Positions 26,437 through 37,021 of a DNA stretch of 64,000 nucleotides are shown piece after piece (the first letter of the stretch is position 1; the number at the start of each line of letters is the position of its first letter). The translations under genes and the position numbers were made by a program. The stretch covers positions 27,876-91,875 of the forward strand of contig NZ_SCMB01000005.1 in the NCBI RefSeq assembly GCF_014323605.1, read 5' to 3'. The stretch comes from Lactobacillus kimbladii (GTDB lineage Bacteria > Bacillota > Bacilli > Lactobacillales > Lactobacillaceae). The notes below the pieces were generated by a model. That model worked only from the letters and a program-made list of their open reading frames with translations, searched no databases and had not been told where the DNA came from.

Positions 26437-28494
26437 TTAATGACCGAAAAGTCCTTTAATGTCATTATACCATTCATTAATTTTTTCTCCTGCTGAACCT
26501 ATGCCTTTTTCGATTTTATCACCAAAGCCCTTTGTCCAATCAGAACCTGCACCGTTATTTTGAATAATTTGCTTTGGAGCCTGTTCTTTAAATTGATTTT
26601 GAGCTGTATATGGCAAAATACTTTCTATTTCAGCCTTATATAGCCTGGTAATACCAGTTTCCGAAACGCCATGCATGAAGTGCTGCTGATTAGTACGGTC
26701 AAAGCCAACCCAAGTAGCTACCACAACGTCCGGTGTATAGCCAACAATCCACTGGTCTTTAGTACCAAAGCCATAAGAGTTTGGTACTTCCGTTGACCCA
26801 GTTTTACCTGCAACTCGATAGCCGGCTGGTTGAGCGGATGTTCCAGTTCCTCCTGCAAACACTCCTAATAGCATGGTAGTCATTTCTTTAGCAGTATTTT
26901 CCGAAATAATGCGGTGTGTGCCAGTATCATGATTTTCAGCAATTACATTCCCACTAGCATCAGTGATCTTAGTGATGAAATAAGAATTATTAGGCAAATT
27001 ACCTTTATTGGCAAAAGCCGAATATGCTCGCGCCATTTGAATAGGCGAAACACCTGTTGACAGTCCACCTAAAGCTAAAGCAAGATTTTGGTCTTCTTTG
27101 GGCACCTTGATACCAAAATTATTAGCAGATTGAACTCCTTTAGATACCCCAATTCGATCTAATAACCAAACCGCGGGAACATTTTTACTTTGCGCCAAGG
27201 CAGAATACATTGGGATTTTATCAGAATAACCGTTGTCAACGTTATGCGGCTGATAACCATTCTTACCAAAACGCTGCAGTTTGTTAGAAAGCTGTGAATC
27301 ATAGTGATAACCTTGTTGCAGCGCTGGAGCATAAGAAACTAGCGGTTTAATCGAAGAGCCCGGCTGTCTCTTCATTTGAGTAGCACGGTTATAACCACGG
27401 AAAACATGTTTGCCTCGGCCACCGACTACAGCTCTAACTGCACCAGTTGTGGGATCCATTACCACTGTTGCACCCTGAGGTTTCGTACCATCAGTCGCGT
27501 TTTGTGGGAACAGATAGCCTTGGTCAAATTTTTGTTGCAGCTGACTTTGATAATTTTGATTAAGGGTTGTATATATTTTTAACCCTTTATTCATTACATC
27601 TTCTTCTTTTAGCCCATAGCGGTTAATTGCCTCGTCCACCACTGCATCAAAGAAATAAGGGTAACGATAGCCATCTTTATTATGATAAGTATCGTGTAAA
27701 GTTAAACCAATTTTTTGTTCACTTTTCGCTCTGGAACTTGATAATTTTTTATTATCAACCATTAGATTTAAAATCAGGTTCCTCCGAGACAAAGCGTAGG
27801 ACATATGATCAATTGGGTTATATTTACTTGGATTACGTAAAATACCGGCTAATGTTGCTCCTTCTCCGATTGTCAACTGACTGGCATTTTTGCCAAAATA
27901 TTTTTGACTGGCATCTTCAACTCCCCATACACCATTGCCAAAATATGCTTTATTAAGGTACATAGTTAATATGTCTTTTTTGGAATAAACATGATTTATC
28001 TCGACAGCAAAAAAAAGTTCCTCAACTTTACGAGAGAATGTTTGTTTTTGCGTTAATAAAGCATTTTTAGCTAATTGTTGCGTAATAGTCGAACCACCAC
28101 CAGATATCTGACCACGATTAAGAATCAAACCTAAAGCGGCTCTGCCCATGCCTTTGATGCTAAAGCCCGGGTTCGTCCAGAAAGTACGATCTTCCGTAGA
28201 AATAACGGCATTTTTTACATTAGGTGAAATTTTGTTATAACCAACATACGTACCTTTTTGTGAGTATAGTGAACCAGATTTTTGGCTTCTATAATCGTAA
28301 ATACCAGTTGTAGCTGATAATGATGCCTTTAAATTTGAAATATTTGAAGTTTTAACTTTAACGGTATAATAAGTACAAACCAATAACATCACGGTAAGCA
28401 AAATCAAAATGATCCAGCGACCGATAAAAAAACGGTTATCAAAACGGTGCCATAGGCCACCTATCCCGTTTTTCTTTGGTTCATTGTTTTCCAT
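26437..28494 (-). CDS. Class A penicillin-binding protein (transglycosylase/transpeptidase)
   Basis: A bifunctional peptidoglycan synthase of 685 aa. Order: short cytoplasmic N-tail, one transmembrane anchor (about 26-46), GT51 domain with STEDRTFW and GGGSTITQQLAKN, then the transpeptidase domain with SxxK in PGSSIKPL, SKN and KTGST. It is PBP1A/2A-like. The gene is 14 bases upstream of the YheA-type gene, so it probably leads that operon; the divergent pseudouridine synthase gene starts 84 bases away. Confidence 0.94.
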   Translation of the reverse strand: MENNEPKKNGIGGLWHRFDNRFFIGRWIILILLTVMLLVCTYYTVKVKTSNISNLKASLSATTGIYDYRSQKSGSLYSQKGTYVGYNKISPNVKNAVISTEDRTFWTNPGFSIKGMGRAALGLILNRGQISGGGSTITQQLAKNALLTQKQTFSRKVEELFFAVEINHVYSKKDILTMYLNKAYFGNGVWGVEDASQKYFGKNASQLTIGEGATLAGILRNPSKYNPIDHMSYALSRRNLILNLMVDNKKLSSSRAKSEQKIGLTLHDTYHNKDGYRYPYFFDAVVDEAINRYGLKEEDVMNKGLKIYTTLNQNYQSQLQQKFDQGYLFPQNATDGTKPQGATVVMDPTTGAVRAVVGGRGKHVFRGYNRATQMKRQPGSSIKPLVSYAPALQQGYHYDSQLSNKLQRFGKNGYQPHNVDNGYSDKIPMYSALAQSKNVPAVWLLDRIGVSKGVQSANNFGIKVPKEDQNLALALGGLSTGVSPIQMARAYSAFANKGNLPNNSYFITKITDASGNVIAENHDTGTHRIISENTAKEMTTMLLGVFAGGTGTSAQPAGYRVAGKTGSTEVPNSYGFGTKDQWIVGYTPDVVVATWVGFDRTNQQHFMHGVSETGITRLYKAEIESILPYTAQNQFKEQAPKQIIQNNGAGSDWTKGFGDKIEKGIGSAGEKINEWYNDIKGLFGH

Positions 28495-28578
28495 TTTATC
28501 TGCTCCTTTAGAAACAACTAAAATTGTATCATATTAAAGGAAATTACCTTTATTTTCAAAAAGATTTAACAAATATTT

Positions 28579-29448
28579 ATGAGCTATTATTTTACCTTTA
28601 CCTTTCCCCAAAATCTCAATCCGTGTTCTGTAAATAATTTATTACGTCTATTACTCATTCCGAGAAAATGGCGTCATTTTTTACGCGTTGAACGAAAAGT
28701 ACTGATTAATGGCAGATACTATCATTTTAATCAAAAAGTAAAGCCAAAGGATAAAGTTGAACTCTGGCTCAATCACGTTGAAAGTAAGCAACATACTTAT
28801 CCAGCAAGTGGTAAAAATCCAGAAGTGATTTACGAAGATGACAATCTCTTAATTATAAATAAACCTGCAGGACAAAAGACGCATCCTAATTCAAATGAAA
28901 CTAATACAGCTTTGAATGATTGTGCCACCTATTTAGGATTTTCCCCTTTTATTGTACATCGGTTAGACATGTTAACCAGTGGTCTGCTACTGGTTGCCAA
29001 AAACCCAGCTGTTGTTCCTATTTTGAATCGCGAATTAACCAGTAAACTTTTTCACCGAGAATATTTAGCTGTGATTAATGTTAATGAACCGATAGCTAAC
29101 AGAGGAACAATCGATTTAGCAATCGGTCATGATCCACTTGATCAGCGCAAACGCAAGATAATAAGCAATGGTCTAAAGTCAATCACACATTATCAGATTT
29201 TAAAGTATTTAGACAACAATACTGCTTTAGTTAAATTAGAATTAGAAACAGGAAGAACACACCAAATTCGGGTTCATTTGGCTGCGATTGACTGCCCAAT
29301 TGTGGGAGATCCACTGTATAACCCCAACTTTAAAAATGAACAGTTTTTACATTTAACTGCGTATCAAATTTCGCTACAAAAACCTTTTACATTAGACAAA
29401 CTGAAAGTGAAATTACCAGATGTAAATATACCTTTACTGCAAAATTAA
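28579..29448 (+). CDS. RluD-family pseudouridine synthase
   Basis: A 289-aa RNA pseudouridine synthase. The catalytic motif HRLDMLTSGLLL carries the nucleophilic Asp; the N-terminal part is short, without a clear full S4 domain; ETGRTHQIRVHL is the conserved distal motif. Target is 23S rRNA or tRNA, not decidable. The ribosome site before the ATG is weak (A-rich leader), so the start is less sure than the identity. Confidence 0.9.
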   Translation: MSYYFTFTFPQNLNPCSVNNLLRLLLIPRKWRHFLRVERKVLINGRYYHFNQKVKPKDKVELWLNHVESKQHTYPASGKNPEVIYEDDNLLIINKPAGQKTHPNSNETNTALNDCATYLGFSPFIVHRLDMLTSGLLLVAKNPAVVPILNRELTSKLFHREYLAVINVNEPIANRGTIDLAIGHDPLDQRKRKIISNGLKSITHYQILKYLDNNTALVKLELETGRTHQIRVHLAAIDCPIVGDPLYNPNFKNEQFLHLTAYQISLQKPFTLDKLKVKLPDVNIPLLQN

Positions 29449-29628
29449 AAGACCGTTTATCAAACGATCCACAATCTTCTTTATATAATTAAAATTTCTA
29501 AATATAGTTCTTTAAAATTCAAGTTAAATAATTTTGCTAATAAATAATAAAACTATATGCCTCTCCTGCTTGCAGCTTATTAACAAATTTTAATTCAACA
29601 AAATCTATTTAATAGGATTTTTTATAAT

Positions 29629-30543
29629 TTAATCACCCACGAAAGTACCGGCTTCAACTTCACGTATAAAGTCTGCTACATGTTTGTAGTAAACATCAGG
29701 ATTATCAACCATGTGATGATGTCCTGCATTCGGTGTAGTAACTAAGCGTGAATTAGGAATCTCACGTTGCATAATCTTTGCGGTCTCAAGAGGCATAGTA
29801 TCTTCTTCACCAAAAGTCAAAAGAGTCGGCATTTTTATTTGCTTTAAATACTTTCTAAAATGCCAATCTTTTAATTTACCAGTTACCACAAATTCATTAT
29901 CACCTTGAAAGGCATGGTACACAGGCAAACCACCGATACGCTTAATATGATATAACTTGCATGGCTGTCGCCGATCAAGAAAGTTAATATTTAATATTTG
30001 AATATCCTCTTGATAGCGTTTATTGTCATAGTCGTTGTTTTCTTCACATTCACGCATAAAGTCAATTTCCGCTTGTGGGAAAATTTCTTGCCTACGACGG
30101 TTAATTGACTCAATATAGTCATCAGTATCATCAACCATAGAAGAAATTATTGTACCTTTTAAGTGTTGACCATATTTAACCGCATATTCTTGCGCGAGCA
30201 AGCCGCCCCAGCTTTGTCCTATCAAGTAGCAATTATCAAGACCAAGCTTAGCGCGAACTTCATCAACTTCGTCGAGAAAGTATTCATAAGTTAAATATTT
30301 GGCTGCAATTTCAGGATCATCATAATCCGGTTGATCTGAGTAGAGCGAACCTAATTGATCATACATAGTAACTTGAGCATGTAGTCCCTGCTTTGCTAAT
30401 TGATCGGCAGTGTCTTCCCAATATTCATGATTTCCTCCAGGACCTCCGTGAAGGGCTAATAAATGAATATCACCTTCACCTTGGGTACTTGTCCACAAAT
30501 GATAGCCATTATCTAAAGTGATGATTTTTGTTCCAGTTCTCAT
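29629..30543 (-). CDS. pip: Proline iminopeptidase
   Basis: An alpha/beta-hydrolase that releases N-terminal proline from peptides. Motifs: HGGPGGNHEYW for the oxyanion hole, GQSWGG with the nucleophile Ser, GEEDTMP with the Asp and AGHHHM with the His. The 304-aa size fits PepIP of lactobacilli. It lies 19 bases downstream of the broken oppA gene, suggesting one peptide-scavenging unit. Confidence 0.92.
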   Translation of the reverse strand: MRTGTKIITLDNGYHLWTSTQGEGDIHLLALHGGPGGNHEYWEDTADQLAKQGLHAQVTMYDQLGSLYSDQPDYDDPEIAAKYLTYEYFLDEVDEVRAKLGLDNCYLIGQSWGGLLAQEYAVKYGQHLKGTIISSMVDDTDDYIESINRRRQEIFPQAEIDFMRECEENNDYDNKRYQEDIQILNINFLDRRQPCKLYHIKRIGGLPVYHAFQGDNEFVVTGKLKDWHFRKYLKQIKMPTLLTFGEEDTMPLETAKIMQREIPNSRLVTTPNAGHHHMVDNPDVYYKHVADFIREVEAGTFVGD

Positions 30544-30562
30544 TAAAATTTACAGCTTCTTT

Positions 30563-32328
30563 CTATTTAGTAAAACCTACTTCATTCCATAAAGGATGTT
30601 TATTGTTTTGTTTTGACGGCTTAAGCGAATAGCCCGAAATCTTATCATTAACAGCAAAGATCTGATAGGAATTATCAACTGGGATAACATAGGCTTCATC
30701 ATTCATATATCTTTGCCATTCATGAAATTTTTTAACCCGATAATCATGATTAAAAGCCTTTTGAGAATTTATCTCATCCAAAAGCTGATTATTTTTTGCA
30801 GTTACAAATCTGGTCATGTTAAACGGTGCTGATTCACTATAATATGGATGTGGCGAAGGTTCAGTAGGTGTTGACCAACCAGCCAGATACATGTCGACGC
30901 CTTTATTATCATGTTGTAATTTATCATAGAAAGAATTGTGTTCAATTAAACGACCCGTGGACAATTGTACATTCAGTCCAACTTTATGCCACTGCTGCAA
31001 GTAGTTTTGAACTATTGGCTCCTGAGTAGTATCTCCACTCATAGCTGCAAAATGAATTACCAAAGGCTTGCCATTTGGCTGAACGCGCCACTTTCCTTTC
31101 TTCTTGTAACCCGCTTTATCCAAAATCTGATTTGCCTTTTTTAAGTCGTAATTATATCCTTTCTCAGTTTTATCAAAGTAGTCACCAAATTTTTCTGGAA
31201 CCAAAGTTTTTACTCTAAACGTTAAACCATATGTATAACGCTTATTAACCGCATCAACATTCATGGCATAACCTATTGCCTGCCTTAAAGCCTTATTATT
31301 CATCTTAGCATTAGGATTCATAACATTCTTGCTCTTTTCAGCATCCCATTTTCCTACTTTAAAGCCTAAATAATGATAAGCAATTGGGATTTGGGCAATG
31401 AAGTTCACGTTTTTGGTATTTTTAACTTGTGGCCACTGGGTATTAATTACAGGAATAATATCAAATTTATGACTTTTAATTGCTTGAGAAGCAGAATTAG
31501 GAGATACCACTGAAATAACAACTTTATCTAATTTTGGTTTCCCTCTCCAGTAATATTTGTTCGGTACCCAGGTTGCAGATTGCCCTCTAACTAGTTTTTC
31601 AATCTTAAACGGTCCGAAAAATAAGGGATTCTTCCTGATCCTATCTGAAGACTTTAATTTAGCAAAAGGAATATCTTTTAAATAATGATAAGGTTCAACT
31701 GCTTCCCAAAGCGAACGACTTCCTGCATTTGACATACTTGGATTTAAAGCTGAGCAGTGTAAAACAACTTTACGGCATTTTCTCCATCAGGCATTTCAAT
31801 TCCAGAAATAGTTTTAGCTTTGCCTTCGTGATATTCTTTTAAGCCCTTTAAGACTTCAAACTGACTGCTATACCGCGGACAAGCTGTATCTTTGTTAGCC
31901 AAAATCTCATACGCATATTCGAAATCTTTGGCTACTACTTGCTTACCGTCAGACCATTTAACGCCCTTTTTAATATTGATTGTGATCGTCTTGTTTTTAG
32001 GATCTAATTTACGTGTATCTGGACCTTTATCAGTGACACCATATTGATCATCACTATCGAATAAAGTTTCTTGACCGGGAGCTGCAACCATTGAGTCTAG
32101 GTCTTCAGAGGAAAGTTCTTGTGAAAAAATACCTGAAAAAGGTGTATCTGTAACAACTGCAACTTTCACAGTTCCACCATCTTTAACATTCTTTTTAGGA
32201 GCTTCAACAGGAAATTTTTTCACTGTCTTAGTGTCATCACTATTGTTAGCACTTTTAGCACAGGCTGCCAGTGTTATGGTTGCTAGACTCAAAATGCCAG
32301 CAGAAGCAAGCTTACTTCTTTTTTTCAT
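30563..32328 (-). pseudogene. oppA: Oligopeptide ABC transporter binding lipoprotein OppA, frameshifted
   Basis: Two adjacent frames together make one SBP_bac_5 protein. The N-terminal part (32328-31744) has a signal with lipobox TLAAC and ends at a stop after FYTAQL. The C-terminal part (down to 30563) continues in the next frame with ALNPSMSNAG and EPYHYLKDIPF. Loss of one base near 31746-31755 (for instance CAA to CA before GCT TTA AAT) explains the break; restoring it gives FYTAQALNPSMS. Everything else looks intact, so the change is recent or a sequencing error. If real, the lipoprotein is cut at about 195 residues and cannot bind peptides. Confidence 0.9.
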
Positions 32329-32511
32329 AAAAATCACTAATTTCATTATATTTTACTCATATTATTAATAAGTTTTTCATTTATTTCAAATCGTATAATC
32401 AAATATTTTAAAGGAGTATTTAAAAGAATTTTTATTTAGTGTAAAATAACAAATGCTTCTGTATAATTTTAATATGGAAAAAATAAATATAGAAAGAGTT
32501 AGAAAGTGAAT

Positions 32512-33879
32512 ATGAACAAGCAAAAAATTGCCGATTTAGCTCAAAAAGCTATTAATACTTTTAATTTACCCAGTTTAGGAATTGGTGTTTATCACAAAGG
32601 TGAAAGCTATAGTCATGTATATGGTCAAGCTGAGCAAGACAATCTTTATCCTTTAGCTTCAATTTCCAAAACATTTTTTGCTACTGCCGTTTGTCAATTG
32701 GCTGATGAAGGTAAGATAAATCTAGATGATCCTTTAAAAAAATCTTGGCCTGAGCTTAAGCTAGAAGATAAATATGCTGAAGATCATTTAACATGGAGGG
32801 ACGCCCTTAGTCATCAAAGTGGCTTACCAGCTCACGATCTGATGCGTTTTACTAATATGAACAAGCATGACCTTTCTTTAAAAGAAAAAGCTGAACACGT
32901 TGGTCATTTAAAGCCTAACCATGAATTACGTTATAAAATGCAATACAGCAACCTGGGCTTTGCTTTAGCCACCTATGCTTTTGAACAAGTAATTGGTGAA
33001 GATTACGGTACCTATGAGCACCAGCATTTACTCGAACCCCTTAAGTTAACTAGAACTTATATTAACCATCATGAAGCACCAAGAGAAGATATAGTTAAAC
33101 CATATATTAGAGACAATGGAATTACAGAAGAAGTTCCTTTTATTGCACCTGGTAAAGTTGGTGGTGCCAGCAGTATGCTCTCATCTATTTCGGATTTGCT
33201 TACCTGGGCTGAATACCAGTTAAAATTGCAAAAAGAAAACAAAAACAACGCAATAGCTGAACACTTTTTGCCTCAATCTATTATGGCTCCAAGCCGTGCC
33301 TACGGTGGTGCTAATTTTGGTGCTTATGGTTTAGGTATGATGATGGAAGATTACCGCGGACACAAATACTTTTACCATAGTGGTTCATACATTGGTTACT
33401 GCTCTTTCATGGGCTTTGTTCCAGATCTTGATTTAGCTTTTGTTTCGACCACAAATATGGATTCAACAGATGCAATTTTTGCATTGGCATATCAAACAAT
33501 AGATGATACCTTAGGTATTTCGGATACGGATTGGACCAGCAAAATCAAACGGATTGTTGATCAAAAATTAGCAACGCGTGAAGAAAACATTGCCATTCTT
33601 AAAGGAAATTCACCCCAAAATGTTGTGGCTAAAGATAATCTTTTAGGAGATTATGAAAACCCAGGCTACGGTTTAATCACTCTAAATGAAAAAGATGGTA
33701 ATTTAACAGTTACAATTGGCAAGTGGGATTATCCTGTTATTGTTAATGAAAAAGGTAAAATGTATGTGGAAGAAAGACTGTATCAGCATGAGCTTTTACC
33801 AATTGAAATTCATCAAAATCAAGTTTTGCTTTGGACAGAGCGCGCACTTAAAGAACCAACTACTTTCACAAAGTTATAA
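32512..33879 (+). CDS. Serine hydrolase of the beta-lactamase/class C PBP fold
   Basis: A 455-aa protein with the three active-site elements of the family: SISK (Ser50, Lys53), YSN (about 145) and HSG in place of KTG (about 290). It has no signal peptide, so it is probably cytoplasmic: an esterase, amidase or D-amino-acid peptidase rather than a resistance enzyme. A C-terminal beta domain (about 365-455) follows. Start at the ATG 32512; a GTG two codons earlier is also possible. It diverges from oppA. Confidence 0.85.
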   Translation: MNKQKIADLAQKAINTFNLPSLGIGVYHKGESYSHVYGQAEQDNLYPLASISKTFFATAVCQLADEGKINLDDPLKKSWPELKLEDKYAEDHLTWRDALSHQSGLPAHDLMRFTNMNKHDLSLKEKAEHVGHLKPNHELRYKMQYSNLGFALATYAFEQVIGEDYGTYEHQHLLEPLKLTRTYINHHEAPREDIVKPYIRDNGITEEVPFIAPGKVGGASSMLSSISDLLTWAEYQLKLQKENKNNAIAEHFLPQSIMAPSRAYGGANFGAYGLGMMMEDYRGHKYFYHSGSYIGYCSFMGFVPDLDLAFVSTTNMDSTDAIFALAYQTIDDTLGISDTDWTSKIKRIVDQKLATREENIAILKGNSPQNVVAKDNLLGDYENPGYGLITLNEKDGNLTVTIGKWDYPVIVNEKGKMYVEERLYQHELLPIEIHQNQVLLWTERALKEPTTFTKL

Positions 33880-33880
33880 T

Positions 33881-33915
33881 TAAAAAAGCTAAACTTTAAT
33901 AATTAAAGTTTAGCT
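33881..33915 (-). terminator. Terminator of the alpha/beta-hydrolase gene
   Basis: A near-perfect palindrome (AGCTAAACTTTAAT and its complement, 33887-33915) is followed on the minus strand by six T. It belongs to the leftward gene ending at 33959. Confidence 0.85.
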
Positions 33916-33933
33916 CAAAATTGTTTTTAACAG

Positions 33934-33961
33934 ACCAGTCATACAAAAGACTGGTTTTTTA
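33934..33961 (+). terminator. Terminator of the serine hydrolase gene
   Basis: ACCAGTC (33934-33940) pairs with GACTGGT (33949-33955), followed by a T run. The two convergent genes therefore have interleaved terminators. Confidence 0.85.
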
Positions 33962-34738
33962 TTTTATATGCGAACTAATCCAAGGCACGACCTTACCAAT
34001 AACTTCATTAAGTTTGGTAAAATCACCAGTTTCAACATTGTAAGTATGGTTCGCATTTTCAACTGTAAACGAATCTACGTTATCCATGTGACAGTTTTTA
34101 ATAAAATTTAAACTGATATTTGGATCCAAAGTAGGATCGCTGATACATACTTCAACTAAAATTGGATTTTTAAAATTTTTAATGTTGTCATTCAAAGTTG
34201 TTTTCAATTCATCAAAGAACCTGCGGTATACCAGTTCAACACCACCGCTACTGGTATGAACAATGCAGTAACCTAAATTATCCATTTGAAATTTATCATA
34301 TGCCATTTCAAGAGGCTCAGAAGTATTGATAGCGCCATTTAGAGAAACTATAATTTTTGCTGGTAACGTCGAACAAGTAAATACTAAGCGACCACCAAGG
34401 CTATGACCTAAAAGTCCAACGTTATTTTCTTCAACATATGGTAAAGACTGCAAATATTTAAAACTCGCTTTAACCTCATCGGTCATCACTTTCATGCCAT
34501 AATTTTCTCTTGAATAAAGGTTCTCTCCCATGCTGCACAAGTCAATTCTTGCAGCAACGATTCCGGCTTCTACAATTTTTTTGCTAATTCTTGCTAACAT
34601 ATGATTATCATTATTCCTGGAAGACATGAAACCATGGATCATCAATACAGCAGGAAATTTACTACTTTCATCCGGAATATCAATTTGCATTGGCACCTCA
34701 TGATCAACACATTTTAAAAATCTCAGTTCTTCGCGCAA
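33959..34738 (-). CDS. Alpha/beta hydrolase
   Basis: A 259-aa esterase/acylhydrolase-like protein with MIHGFMSSR near the oxyanion loop, the nucleophile elbow GHSLGG and a C-terminal NANHTYN with the catalytic His. The start is probably TTG at 34738, since GAGGTG lies 9 bases before it. An in-frame ATG at 34774 (271 aa) has no ribosome site and sits within about 15 bases of the transcription start expected from a TATAAT box. Resembles lactobacillus feruloyl/cinnamoyl esterases in layout; substrate unknown. Confidence 0.82.
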   Translation of the reverse strand: MREELRFLKCVDHEVPMQIDIPDESSKFPAVLMIHGFMSSRNNDNHMLARISKKIVEAGIVAARIDLCSMGENLYSRENYGMKVMTDEVKASFKYLQSLPYVEENNVGLLGHSLGGRLVFTCSTLPAKIIVSLNGAINTSEPLEMAYDKFQMDNLGYCIVHTSSGGVELVYRRFFDELKTTLNDNIKNFKNPILVEVCISDPTLDPNISLNFIKNCHMDNVDSFTVENANHTYNVETGDFTKLNEVIGKVVPWISSHIK

Positions 34739-34850
34739 TTTTAATATCACCTCAAAAAATATTTCATTATTCATCCGTTATAAGATACATTATACTGTTA
34801 CCTCTAAATTTGTACACCAATACAATATATTGAGTGTTGAAATGTATATA

Positions 34851-34888
34851 AAAAGTCTACAACTACTTTTAAAAGTTGTAGACTTTTT
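34851..34888 (-). terminator. Terminator of the fructose-type PTS/aldolase operon
   Basis: AAGTCTACAACT and AGTTGTAGACTT form a long stem around 34853-34885, with A/T runs on both sides. It lies just beyond the aldolase stop at 34910. Confidence 0.88.
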
Positions 34889-34909
34889 ATGTAACAATTT
34901 AGTTTTTAG

Positions 34910-35809
34910 TTAGATTTTATCTGCTCGCCAAGGATCTATACCCTCATATAATTTGGCTTTGCCAATAGAATTAAATAGGTCATTTTTATGATGAATAACC
35001 TTTTTTCCTGCTTCAATTGCTTCTGGCAACAAATGATTGGGATCCCAACCGTCATTTTCAGCTAGAATTTCACGAGTCTTTTCAAAGAAGGCGTGTTTAT
35101 AATCTGAAGAAATATTAACTTTGCTAATACCGTTCTTTACCGCTTCAGCAATCTGTTCGTCTGGATTTGAAGAACCACCGTGCAAAACTAGAGGTGTATC
35201 AGGAACTGCCTGAACTATCTTTTGTAAAATGTCAATTCTAATTTTAGGAGTAACATCCGCTGGGTAAATACCGTGACTGGTACCTATTCCTACCGCTAGA
35301 GTATCAACACCTGTTTCTTCGACAAATTTTTGAGCTTCTTCGGGTGTGGTATAAATACCCTCTTTTTTATGTCCCTCTATATGAACTCCAGTTTGACCAA
35401 TAGTACCAACTTCACCTTCAACAGAAACACCAACTCTATGAGCCATTATTACTGTTTCTTTAGTTAGAGCAACATTTGTATCCCAATCTTCAGCCGACAT
35501 ATCAATCATTACTGAACTAAAGCCATCATGAATTGCTCTAGCTGCACTATCCACTGAATCACCATGGTCAAGATGAAGTGCCACAGGAATTTTACTGTCA
35601 CGAATACGTGTTAAAACATAGCTAATAAAATCATCTTTACAATATCTCAATTCTGTTGGGTGAATCATAATAATTGCTGGTGCATAATCAGCTTCACATT
35701 GTTCAATTGACGTTCTCATTAATTCCAAGTTTGAAACATTATATGCTCCTACTGCAAAATTGTTTTTTCTTGCTACCTCAAGCAGCTGATTCATATTTAC
35801 TAAGGTCAT
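34910..35809 (-). CDS. Class II aldolase (GatY/KbaY/Fba-like)
   Basis: Zinc-dependent ketose-bisphosphate aldolase, 299 aa. Zn-ligand regions are HLDHGDS, VEGEVGTIGQ, GIGTSHGIYP and LHGGSSNP. It is clearly different from the housekeeping fba at 41367 and ends an operon with a fructose-family PTS, so it probably splits the phosphorylated PTS product: tagatose-1,6-bisphosphate, fructose-1,6-bisphosphate or a related ketose phosphate. No matching kinase is in the operon. Start could also be the Met at position 6. Confidence 0.85.
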   Translation of the reverse strand: MTLVNMNQLLEVARKNNFAVGAYNVSNLELMRTSIEQCEADYAPAIIMIHPTELRYCKDDFISYVLTRIRDSKIPVALHLDHGDSVDSAARAIHDGFSSVMIDMSAEDWDTNVALTKETVIMAHRVGVSVEGEVGTIGQTGVHIEGHKKEGIYTTPEEAQKFVEETGVDTLAVGIGTSHGIYPADVTPKIRIDILQKIVQAVPDTPLVLHGGSSNPDEQIAEAVKNGISKVNISSDYKHAFFEKTREILAENDGWDPNHLLPEAIEAGKKVIHHKNDLFNSIGKAKLYEGIDPWRADKI

Positions 35810-35897
35810 TTTTTCTCCTCATATACTAAATATAATAAATTTAAATATTATTAACTTCTTTTTATAAATTAATTTTGCATCACTTCCTCTAATTTTT

Positions 35898-37016
35898 TTA
35901 TTGTAAATTCACTCCTGAGAGATCAACATTCTTTTCTTCATCTTGATTTTCATCTTGAGTTTCATTTACCTCTTTATCAGTCAACGGCTTTTTAATAATT
36001 GCCAATAAAATTCCTGTTACTAATGAACCTGCTACTAAAGCAATTACAGCAACCAGCGGCTTAGACATAGCTGGAATTACAAAAATTCCGCCAGAAGGAA
36101 CTGAGCTCTCATTGCCCCAGCCATAACTAATCATTCCTGTAATGCCACAGCCAATCCAAGTACAAGGCAAAGTCCGTAATAAGTCATTCATTGCAATAGG
36201 AATAACACCTTCAGTTATCATGCAACATCCCATCGGAAAGGCTACTTCAATATTTTCAATTTCTCTTTTGGTATAAATATTTTTATGAAATAGTTTGGCA
36301 AAAAAGTAAGACATAGTAATTCCAAATGGTGGCACCATGGCCGCTAGGACTTTAATTCCTTCAGGCCCTTTGATTCCATCAAGCAATAAGCCATCACAAA
36401 TTAGGTTTGGAATTTTACTGATAGCTCCACCAAAATCAGCACAACCAATCCAGCCAATTAAGAAGCCATATAAGGCTCTTTGTGACCGATCTAAGCCAGT
36501 AATGAAGTGATTAAGAGCGGTCGTGGCAGCTGTTAATGGTTGACCTAATAAGAAAAACATAATCAGTGCTGTAAAAATTGCAGTAACTGTTGGTACTATT
36601 AACATAGGCATCAGTCCGTTAGCCCACCGAGGAACTTTAATTTTTCTAATGCCTAGTGCAATATAGCCAGCAATAAATCCACCAATGATACCGCCAAGAA
36701 AACCAGCTCCTAAAAAAGAAGCTATTTGACCTGCTAAAAATCCAGGTGCAATACCGGGTCTATCGGCAATTGAATAACCAATATAACCAGCGATGAACGA
36801 TGGTAGTAGGCCCATTCCCAACACACCCAAAGTGGTCATACTATTAGGAAAGTTCATTTGAGCAAGGTTCGTTACCTGCTTACCGCCCATCAGATTACCT
36901 ATAGCAATTAATAATCCTGAAGCCACAACTAATGGCAACATGTATGAAATGGAAGTTAACAGATGCTTTTTGATAGCTGATCCAGCTTTTTTAGCATCTG
37001 TGACAAATGTATTCAT
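35898..37016 (-). CDS. PTS fructose-family EIIC
   Basis: Membrane channel of a fructose-family PTS, 372 aa with about nine hydrophobic segments and the family hallmarks PGIAPGFLAG, GFLGGIIGGFIAGY and FPMGCCMITEGVIPIA. The polar acidic C-tail (DENQDEEK region) is cytoplasmic. AAAAGGAGTGATTTAA precedes the ATG. EIIB and EIIA are separate genes directly upstream. Confidence 0.93.
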   Translation of the reverse strand: MNTFVTDAKKAGSAIKKHLLTSISYMLPLVVASGLLIAIGNLMGGKQVTNLAQMNFPNSMTTLGVLGMGLLPSFIAGYIGYSIADRPGIAPGFLAGQIASFLGAGFLGGIIGGFIAGYIALGIRKIKVPRWANGLMPMLIVPTVTAIFTALIMFFLLGQPLTAATTALNHFITGLDRSQRALYGFLIGWIGCADFGGAISKIPNLICDGLLLDGIKGPEGIKVLAAMVPPFGITMSYFFAKLFHKNIYTKREIENIEVAFPMGCCMITEGVIPIAMNDLLRTLPCTWIGCGITGMISYGWGNESSVPSGGIFVIPAMSKPLVAVIALVAGSLVTGILLAIIKKPLTDKEVNETQDENQDEEKNVDLSGVNLQ

Positions 37017-37021
37017 TTAAA

